Origin: DASWIG01 sp965371445
GTDB lineage: Bacteria > Acidobacteriota > Thermoanaerobaculia > Multivoradales > J023
Direction of reading: 5' to 3'
Length of the DNA: 57,128 bases
NCBI GenBank assembly: GCA_965371445.1
Contig: CBDUYN010000042.1
Coordinates: 1-57,128, forward strand
Below are positions 52,201 through 57,128 of this stretch, piece by piece. The translations under genes were made by a program, and so were the position numbers. Numbering within the stretch: the stretch's first letter is position 1; each line of letters begins with the position of its first letter. The notes beneath the pieces were generated by a model. The model saw only the letters and a program-made list of their open reading frames with translations, was not told the DNA's origin and made no database searches.

Positions 52201-52343
52201 ACGGCGGCCGAATCTGGGTGGAGTCGGAGGGGCCGGGAAAGGGCTCGGCTTTCGTCTTCACCCTGCCAGCCCGATTTGACCGGCACGGTTCCGCCGGGCA
52301 ACAATCGACTCCCCGACACGACCTCCACAAGGGAGCCTCATGA
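49242..52343 (+). CDS. beta-propeller sensor histidine kinase
   Basis: This 1033-residue kinase has a signal/TM start (1-25), about twelve reg_prop repeats of the LWIGT..GL.R...G.F..Y...DGL form (about 35-610), a Y_Y_Y domain (about 660-740), a TM helix (about 747-768), a dimerisation domain with the phosphorylated H800 (TVSHDLKSPL), and an ATPase domain with LIENALRYRD, VVRDNGLGIDP, and GTGLALARRIV. It resembles HTCS-type sensors but has no receiver or DNA-binding domain. The periplasmic propeller probably binds a polymer or oligomer. It overlaps the amidase start. Confidence 0.93.
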   Translation: MLKGLAPPALLLLAILVSAVLSPARASPGADEEYLYEVWQREEGLPQVSVFSVVQDHRGYLWLGTEEGLVRFDGVRFRVFDRSNTPELRSQVIQALAPDATGLWIGTANGLNRYEDGRFRLWTTDDGLPDPRIRTIHLDRTGELWIGTLSGLSRFDGSRFTHYTAEDGLGEEPIEAIYSDRQGCLWIGTDGGGLSCLEDGRFLHYGLREGLSDAKVFAVYEDRQHRLWIGTNSGVDLFEDGGFLHYGPGEGLLHPTVRALYEDRRGHLWIGTNGGLYRFADGTVVAYGLGEDVVRSIWEDLEGGLWIGTRTNGLARLRESKFRTLGAPEGLLDDIVWTILEDRSGTVWMGTKGGLSRLDPDGSLKGYTTRDGLPGNDVRSLLEDRQEALWIGTAAWGVARLANGKIRTYTTADGLGAPGVRAIEEDRQGHVWFGTHGGGLSRVKDGEFRTYTTADGLSNDRIGALYADSRDVLWIGTDDGLTRYEDGTFRVFTVEDGLPHHRIYHLHEDAKGALWIGTAEGGLSRFKDGRFVNYSVQDGLFDHRVYRALDDGAGWMWMTSNKGIFRVRTDDLEAFAAGRIGRITSVTYDEADGLRSSECNGGTQPAGYKSRDGRLWFPTIRGVAILDPGKIELNAAPPVVIEEVRVDQQPIPIAERAVLSPGTREIDFRYTALSFVHSEKIQFRHRLEGFADDWVEAGESRSVRYTNLDPGTYRFQVVARNADGVWNETGETFDFELRRAFYETWYFYVLCALGAVLIGRGMYRLRVRQLLRRNQELLAIQSELEARNIELERFTYTVSHDLKSPLFTIHGFLGLLEKDTASGNREGQKDAVERIRHAAGSMQGLLEGLLEFSRVGRLVDAAQEVAFRELVDEAIEHLAEPLAEQGVEVVVASELPVVHGDRARLYEVVLYLIENALRYRDPEKAEPLVEITSERRGEHNAIVVRDNGLGIDPRYHEKIFGLFEKLDATSDGYGTGLALARRIVGLHGGRIWVESEGPGKGSAFVFTLPARFDRHGSAGQQSTPRHDLHKGAS

Positions 52344-54034
52344 TGAGCGATACACGTCCCGACGCGCTGGAAAACGTCCCGTCCATCGACCGCAGGGAGC
52401 TTCTGGCTCTCGGCGCCCTCGGCGGCGCCCTGGCCCTCACCTCCTGCGCCCCGCCGGGCGGCGATCCGCCAGCGACGGAGAGCCCGGCGGAACCCGCGGC
52501 GAAAGCCGCCGCGCCCGGCGACTTCGAGCTCGACGAAATCACCCTCACCGAGCTCCAGGAAGGCATGGAGTCCGGACGCTTCACCGCCCAGTCGGTCACC
52601 GAGATGTATCTGCGGCGGATCGAGGAAATCGACCGCCAGGGACCCACCCTACGCTCGGTGATCGAGACCAACCCCGACGCCCTTACGATCGCCGCGGCCC
52701 TCGACGAGGAGCGCCGCTCGAACGGTCCGCGCGGACCGCTCCACGGCGTTCCCATTCTCTTGAAGGACAACGTCGCCACCGCCGACAAGACGACCACTAC
52801 CGCCGGCTCCCACGCCCTGGCGGGCTCGATCCCGGCCGCCGACTCCTTCGTCGCCAAGCGGCTGCGCGAGGCCGGAGCGGTGCTCCTCGGCAAGGCGAAT
52901 CTGAGCGAGTGGGCGAACTTCCGTTCGACCCGTTCTTCCAGCGGCTGGAGCGGACGCGGCGGCCAGTGCAAGAACCCCTACGCCCTCGACCGCAATCCCT
53001 GCGGCTCCTCCTCGGGCCCGGGGGCCGCGACCTCGAGCAACCTCACGTTCGCCGCCATCGGCACCGAGACCAACGGCTCGATCGTCTGTCCGTCCTCGGC
53101 CAACGGCGTGGTCGGCGTCAAGCCGACGGTGGGGCTCGTAAGCCGCACCCGCGTCGTCCCGATCTCCCACAGCCAGGACACCGCGGGACCGATGGCGCGC
53201 ACCGTCTACGACGCGGCGGCGATCCTCGGCGCCCTGACCGGCGTCGATCCCGAGGACAAGGCCACCGCCGCCTCCGAGGGCCACGCCCACGCCGACTACA
53301 CCCAGTTCCTCGACCCCGAGGGCCTCCGGGGTGCCCGGATCGGCGTCTCGCGCGGCCACTTCGGCTTCCACCCCGAGGTCGACGCGTTGATGGAGGCGGC
53401 GATCGAGGAGATGAGCCGGCGTGGCGCCGTGATCGTCGACGAGGTCAAGCTGCCGTCCTACGGCGACTTCGAAGGCAGCACCTACCAGGTCCTGCTCTAC
53501 GAGTTCAAGGCCGACATGAACGCCTACCTCGCGGCGCTCGGCCCCGAAGCGCCGGCGAAAAACCTTGAAGAGCTGATCGCCTACAACGACGCCCACAAGG
53601 ACGTCGAGATGCCCTACTTCGGGCAGGAGATCTTCCACGAGGCCCAGGAGAAAGGGCCGCTCACCGAGACGGAATACGTCGAGGCTCTCGCCAAGGCGCA
53701 ACGAATGGCCAGCGACGAGGGGATCGACAAGGCGATGGCCAAAGACGAGCTCGACGCGATCGTCGCCCCGACGGGCAGCCCGGCCTGGACGACCGACCTC
53801 ATAAACGGCGACCACTTCACCGGCGGCAGCTCGACGCCGGCGGCGGTGGCGGGCTACCCCAACGTCACGGTGCCGTCGGGCTACGTCTTCGGCCTGCCGG
53901 TGGGGATCTCGTTTTTCGGACGGGCCTGGAGCGAACCGACACTCTTGAAGACCGCCTACGCCTACGAGCAGGCGAGCGGTCACCGAGTGAAGCCGCTGTT
54001 TTTACCGAGCGCGGATCTCGGCCGGGCGGTCTGA
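52340..54034 (+). CDS. exported amidase-signature lipoprotein
   Basis: This 564-residue protein opens with a twin-arginine-like DRRELLALGALGGALALTSC, where LTSC is a lipobox, so it is probably a lipoprotein anchored after C38. The amidase-signature domain has HGVPILLKDN (catalytic Lys), NPCGSSSGPGAATSS (cis-Ser) and GTETNGSIVCPSSANG (nucleophile Ser), all intact. A short Ala/Pro-rich linker follows the lipobox. The start codon overlaps the kinase stop (ATGATGA), so both are co-translated and the amidase may act on the signal the kinase senses. Confidence 0.92.
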   Translation: MMSDTRPDALENVPSIDRRELLALGALGGALALTSCAPPGGDPPATESPAEPAAKAAAPGDFELDEITLTELQEGMESGRFTAQSVTEMYLRRIEEIDRQGPTLRSVIETNPDALTIAAALDEERRSNGPRGPLHGVPILLKDNVATADKTTTTAGSHALAGSIPAADSFVAKRLREAGAVLLGKANLSEWANFRSTRSSSGWSGRGGQCKNPYALDRNPCGSSSGPGAATSSNLTFAAIGTETNGSIVCPSSANGVVGVKPTVGLVSRTRVVPISHSQDTAGPMARTVYDAAAILGALTGVDPEDKATAASEGHAHADYTQFLDPEGLRGARIGVSRGHFGFHPEVDALMEAAIEEMSRRGAVIVDEVKLPSYGDFEGSTYQVLLYEFKADMNAYLAALGPEAPAKNLEELIAYNDAHKDVEMPYFGQEIFHEAQEKGPLTETEYVEALAKAQRMASDEGIDKAMAKDELDAIVAPTGSPAWTTDLINGDHFTGGSSTPAAVAGYPNVTVPSGYVFGLPVGISFFGRAWSEPTLLKTAYAYEQASGHRVKPLFLPSADLGRAV

Positions 54035-54071
54035 TAGCCCTTCCAACGGGCTTTGGATCTTTATCCAACGA

Positions 54072-55061
54072 CTAAGGCTTGCTGGGACGCCTTCCTCGGC
54101 CTCCGCCGCTCGACTCTCCTACAGCCGGTGGCGGCGGGATTTCCTCGCTCGAGCGGACCACGAGCGGGAAGTCCGGACGGCTTTCGATCCCTTCAGGAGG
54201 CGGTTTGTCCAACGAGTAGAGGACGATGTCCTCGCCGAATTCAGCGATGCGCTCCTCGAAGTGCCGGACGATCTGATCGTGGCGTCGGAACAGGAGCTTG
54301 ATTTCCTCTTTTTCGAGGTAGCCGCCGAGGTGCTTGTCGATCTGCTCCCGGTCGAGGCCCTTCAGCTTCTCCCAGAGTCCCCGCTCGCACCATATGAGGC
54401 GGTCGATGCGCTCGATCTCCTTCGACTTGTGGAACGTCCGGCCGTGGTCGATGAGCCACAGCTTCCAGTTCCCGTCGACGAGGATGTTGCCCTGATTGCG
54501 GTCCAGGTTGCGGATCAGGGCGTCAAAAAGTCGCATCGTCTGATTCTGGCGCACCCAGCCGAGCGACGAGGGGGCCTTCAGAGCCTTCTTGATGCGCTCC
54601 TCCTCGGTCATCGCGCCCTCGATCCAAAGCTGCAGCGATCCGTGTCTTGCCCACAGTCGCCGAGGGACGCAGGGTGGGATGTTGTCGAGTCCCAGAAGGC
54701 GGCCCAGCTCGTAGGCCGCGCACTCGTAGATGTAGCGGTCGCGGAAGTCGATGTAGACGCGGCGGCCGGTCTGGTAGCGGCTCTTCCGGATGTCGACGGT
54801 ACGGAAGACGGCTTGCGCCTCGACCCCGTCTCTGGTGAGCCGCACCAGCAGGTGGCGATTGATCCCCGAGGTGATGTCGCGCACCCTCTCGGCCGTGGCT
54901 TGGCGCAGGAAGGCAAGGACCTCCTCGTCGCTCTGGAACGGGAGGGCCTCGCCGTGGCTACCGATCCAGCGAGGGGCGGCGGCGTCCTCGGCCACGGCGC
55001 CTGGAGGGAAGGCCAGCGCCAGGAGACCGATAAGCAGGATCCAAGCCTTGACGCGTCTCAT
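54072..55061 (-). CDS. exported kinase-fold protein
   Basis: This 329-residue protein has a signal peptide (1-24, LLALAFPPGAVA-ED). In the middle are D187-R-N-Q-G-N192 followed by ILVDGNWKLWLIDHGRTF with D205, the catalytic loop and metal-binding pair of atypical kinases of the PI3/4-kinase, HipA or Fam20 type. An upstream TGRRVYIDFRDRYIYECAAY segment may include the ATP-binding lysine/glutamate region, but no clear glycine loop is seen. The C terminus is Pro/Gly/Arg-rich. Whether it phosphorylates protein, lipid or nothing outside the cytoplasm is unknown. Confidence 0.7.
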   Translation of the reverse strand: MRRVKAWILLIGLLALAFPPGAVAEDAAAPRWIGSHGEALPFQSDEEVLAFLRQATAERVRDITSGINRHLLVRLTRDGVEAQAVFRTVDIRKSRYQTGRRVYIDFRDRYIYECAAYELGRLLGLDNIPPCVPRRLWARHGSLQLWIEGAMTEEERIKKALKAPSSLGWVRQNQTMRLFDALIRNLDRNQGNILVDGNWKLWLIDHGRTFHKSKEIERIDRLIWCERGLWEKLKGLDREQIDKHLGGYLEKEEIKLLFRRHDQIVRHFEERIAEFGEDIVLYSLDKPPPEGIESRPDFPLVVRSSEEIPPPPAVGESSGGGRGRRPSKP

Positions 55062-55214
55062 CTACTCTCGATTCTACCCCGAAGGACGGCAAACCGCACC
55101 ACGATTAACCATCCGTCGACCTGGGCGGCTGGGCCACGCACGAATTCCAAGGTCGGCGGGCTGGGGCTGGGTCTCCCGCGATCTGCGGAGCGGCGACCGG
55201 TGGCGGCCGGAGTC
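55062..55214. other. short intergenic region
   Basis: These 153 bases lie between two minus-strand genes and should hold the promoter of the kinase-fold gene and the end of the hgcB-like transcript. I see no clear terminator or promoter. Confidence 0.4.
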
Positions 55215-55472
55215 TCAGCCACAGCTACCGCAGGACGCCTGATTCCCATTCAGCTTGAGGATGTCCTCGCGGATGATCGCCACCAGGCAGCCCGTGCCCT
55301 TGGTGACGACGATCGCGTCCTCGCGGCAGTTGAGCTGGCAGGCGGCGCATTCGATGCAGCGCTCTACGGCGGCGAGCACCGCCACCCTGCCGAGCATGGC
55401 GAGGACGCGGTGCGGACAAACCTTCACACAGATGCCGCAACCGTTGCAGCTCTCTTCAATCACCGCGATCAT
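55215..55472 (-). CDS. HgcB-like dicluster ferredoxin
   Basis: This 85-residue protein has two [4Fe-4S] motifs, SCNGCGICVKVCPHRVL (C9, C12, C15, C19) and RCIECAACQLNCREDAI (C39, C42, C45, C49), then KGTGCLVAII with a lone C62 and a terminal CGSCG. This matches HgcB, which has CPH after the first cluster, (M)ECGAC in the second, a lone GxGC and a C-terminal Cys pair. Here the pair is spaced (CxxC) rather than adjacent. Its ATG overlaps the stop of the hgcA-like gene, the usual hgcAB order. It would supply electrons to the corrinoid partner. Confidence 0.82.
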   Translation of the reverse strand: MIAVIEESCNGCGICVKVCPHRVLAMLGRVAVLAAVERCIECAACQLNCREDAIVVTKGTGCLVAIIREDILKLNGNQASCGSCG

Positions 55473-56617
55473 CGGCTGACCTCCGTCCAGATGAACACCG
55501 CCATGCAGGCGACGTAGAGCAAGGCGTTCAGAGGTAGGAACCGTGCGATTTCCCGGCGCACGGCCGTGTAGTTGCTCACCGCCGAGTTGCCGGTGTAGGA
55601 AAGGCCGACGAAGAGGGCCGTGGCGAAGGTGAAGATCACCGCCACCACCAGGCCCGACGGCGAGATCCGTTCCGCCACCGCCAGGCCGCCGAGACCCAGG
55701 CTCACGAAGGCCGCGAGCCACAGCCCCTTGACCGCAAAACGGTGGCCGGGAATCCATGGGAAGAGGATGGGGTACGCGGTGCCCAGAAGGGCGGTCAGGG
55801 GAATCAACCCCAGCGGCACCTCGATCCCCCAGAGCCATTCCAGGGCGAAGAGCGCCAGCGTCAGCGCCAAGCTGTAGCCCAAGTACTGGACCAGGCCCGG
55901 CAACCAGCTGAAGAGCCGCATCTGCAAGTCGAAGTCCACCTGGTCGTCGTCGCAGTCCTTGAGCGGCGGGTGCGAAAGGTAGGCCGGGAGGTCGCGCGCA
56001 TAGATCGGACCGATCACCGGATGGATCTTCGCCTGGTGCAGGCCCCGCAGCTCGACGCCCGCCAGGCTGAGCTTGGGCAGAATCAGCCGCAGCTTCCTCT
56101 CGCCGGTCAGCAGCTCCCGGTCGTAGCGCTCCAGCTGCTCCAGGATCCTGGCGTTCGACAGCTGTCCCTTGCTGGAGCCGCACCATACGTTGATGCCGTC
56201 GCTGTCGACCACCAGCAGCCGGACGTTCATGCCGCGCAGGCGCCGGGCCACCAGCACCACCGTCAGCAGGTAGTTCGCGGTCACCAGAAGCGGCGTCTCG
56301 CGCTCGTACCGCGTCCCGGTGTAGTAGAGCCCCGGCTCCACCGCGTAGGTCCGCCGGAAGGCGTCGAACCAGCAGACCGGGACCTTGAGGTAGTCAAGCC
56401 AGGTCAGGTGGAAGGGCCGGGGCTCGTCGGAGGCTCGGGGCCAGGGAGCGCCGGAGCGGTAGTAGGTGGCCCGCAGCGCCGTCAGGCCCAGCAGCAGGAG
56501 GGCGAGGGCGAAGAAGTAGACGGCGTAGGGCGCGAAGGCTGAATCGCCGAACCGGCGACCGACAACGCCGGCCGCGACCAGGGCCGCCGTGCCGAGAAAC
56601 AAGGACAACGTCTTCAT
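55469..56617 (-). CDS. HgcA-like corrinoid membrane protein
   Basis: This 382-residue protein (ATG preceded by GAGGTGAG) resembles HgcA: VEPGLYYTG, TPLLVTANYLLTV, VDSDGINVWCGSSKGQLS (N143-K150), RKLRLILPKLSLAGVEL and VIGPIYARDLPAYL all line up with the corrinoid-binding domain. The cap-helix cysteine (C146), which ligates cobalt in HgcA, is kept, but the usual NVWCAAGK reads NVWCGSSK. Two extra N-terminal TM helices (4-22, 28-50) precede the domain, and five or so TM helices follow (245-380). Methyl transfer through a corrinoid is likely; mercury methylation is not proven and the motif change argues for caution. Confidence 0.82.
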   Translation of the reverse strand: MKTLSLFLGTAALVAAGVVGRRFGDSAFAPYAVYFFALALLLLGLTALRATYYRSGAPWPRASDEPRPFHLTWLDYLKVPVCWFDAFRRTYAVEPGLYYTGTRYERETPLLVTANYLLTVVLVARRLRGMNVRLLVVDSDGINVWCGSSKGQLSNARILEQLERYDRELLTGERKLRLILPKLSLAGVELRGLHQAKIHPVIGPIYARDLPAYLSHPPLKDCDDDQVDFDLQMRLFSWLPGLVQYLGYSLALTLALFALEWLWGIEVPLGLIPLTALLGTAYPILFPWIPGHRFAVKGLWLAAFVSLGLGGLAVAERISPSGLVVAVIFTFATALFVGLSYTGNSAVSNYTAVRREIARFLPLNALLYVACMAVFIWTEVSR

Positions 56618-57062
56618 GCTCACCTCAGGGCTCTGCTTCCGAGAGTCTACCGAGCTGGATTGATTCTTGACCCATCAGGGTCTTCCCTGCACCCTCCGGA
56701 AAGGTAGGTGGCGACCCTACCCGCCGGGGTGGATAGCCGAGGCCTTGCCTAGCGGCGCGTCCGGCGTCCGGCCCGGTGGCGGGCCTTCTCGAGAGCTGAA
56801 AGCGGACGGCCGGCGTCCGACACCCGTTGCGACACAGCACAACCCTACGGACACCGAGTTTTCCGGACCGTCCGTGCCACGATGCCGACATGGCGAGAGG
56901 CCGCGCGTCCACCCGGGCATAAATGCCCGGGCTATGAGGACGGCCTGGAGCCACCACACGGGCATAAATGCCCGTGCTATGAAGGTCAAGACCCCTGAAG
57001 GGGCCTAAGAGGGGATCCCGATGCAACGCTCGGGTTCAGCTCCGGGAAACGGTGGCACACAC
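56618..57062. other. intergenic region with dispersed repeats
   Basis: These 445 bases contain two palindromic repeat copies (56912-56932 and 56957-56976) and no supported gene. The rest is GC-rich sequence without start sites or conserved frames. Confidence 0.5.
56912..56976. repeat. two palindromic dispersed repeat copies
   Basis: CCCGGGCAT-AA-ATGCCCGGG (56912-56931) is followed 25 bases later by CACGGGCAT-AA-ATGCCCGTG (56957-56976). Each is a perfect palindrome and each is followed by CTATGA. The arm bases that differ change together, keeping the pairing. These look like REP-type elements. Confidence 0.7.
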
Positions 57063-57128
57063 TCACTCCTCGAGCTCCCGAATCTTCCGACGCGCCTCCT
57101 CGATCTCCTTCGCCACCTGGAACTTCTG
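57063..57128 (-). CDS. 3' end of a gene continuing beyond the window
   Basis: The minus strand gives 21 codons, FQVAKEIEEARRKIRELEE preceded by QK, ending in TGA at 57063. The charged, heptad-like sequence suggests a coiled-coil C terminus. The gene's identity cannot be told. Confidence 0.45.
   Translation of the reverse strand, partial: QKFQVAKEIEEARRKIRELEE

Noticed and set aside
55215..56617. Outright call of mercury methylation genes
   Set aside because: The cap-helix motif and HgcB tail differ from proven enzymes and the membrane layout has extra helices; kept as HgcAB-like.
1..57128. tRNA, rRNA, IS transposase, integrase or plasmid origin
   Set aside because: None was recognised on either strand by reading; a covariance-model or transposase profile scan was not possible.

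Overview
The window is about two-thirds G+C and mostly gene-dense, with tight start/stop overlaps inside operons. Its content suggests a member of the Acidobacteriota or a relative: an ECF sigma/anti-sigma pair, a beta-propeller sensor kinase, M14 and S8 exported peptidases, a secreted protein ending in a GFESGD-type tail, CHAT and Uma2 genes, and many decayed toxin-antitoxin genes. This placement is inference; there is no rRNA or other marker gene here.

Region 1 (1-12.3 kb) is a type III-D-like CRISPR-Cas locus. Upstream lie decayed pieces: a 29-codon fragment resembling a Cas10 N terminus and the C-terminal end of a CHAT peptidase. An operon then runs from 698 to 9928: a small acidic protein, Cas6, an HD-less Cas10 with an intact GGDD motif, a Cas7-Csx10 (Cas5) fusion, a Cas11-like small subunit, three more Cas7-type RAMP proteins, an unrecognised protein, and a two-TM CARF protein likely to be a cyclic-oligoadenylate-activated membrane effector. 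After a frameshifted relBE pair and a 5'-truncated cas1 come a structured leader and a 9-repeat, 8-spacer array (37-bp repeats ending ATTGAGAC) in the same direction. No cas2 and no intact cas1 are present, so adaptation must come from elsewhere or has stopped.

Region 2 (12.3-15.8 kb) is a graveyard of chimeric and frameshifted accessory genes (UPF0175/DUF3368, HNH, an anti-sigma-like fragment) plus hicAB and a Uma2 nuclease.

Region 3 (15.9-31.7 kb) holds two catabolic operons around a secreted subtilase. One encodes HyuA, HyuB, an acyl-CoA dehydrogenase, a split B12-dependent acyl-CoA mutase and a CaiB-type CoA transferase. The other encodes a three-subunit xanthine-dehydrogenase-family molybdoenzyme. 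Both are preceded by the same 14-bp palindrome, ATGACC-NN-GGTCAT, in similar flanking sequence, which suggests shared control.

Region 4 (31.7-44 kb) contains a lone GspF-like protein, a ParE/antitoxin pair, a shuffled zone of gspF and metallophosphatase fragments around a lower-GC membrane protein gene, a purple-acid-phosphatase-like enzyme, a 1186-residue exported protein with calcium-binding-type repeats, an HKG-repeat protein/ECF sigma/anti-sigma operon, and an amidase pseudogene fused to a broken DUF5615/DUF433 pair.

Region 5 (44-57.1 kb) contains a membrane alkaline-phosphatase-superfamily protein, an M14 peptidase, a propeller histidine kinase overlapping a lipoprotein amidase, an exported kinase-fold protein, and a two-gene unit resembling hgcA-hgcB (corrinoid membrane protein plus ferredoxin) with a divergent cap-helix motif NVWCGSSK. 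The right end has palindromic dispersed repeats and the last 21 codons of a gene running in from beyond the window.
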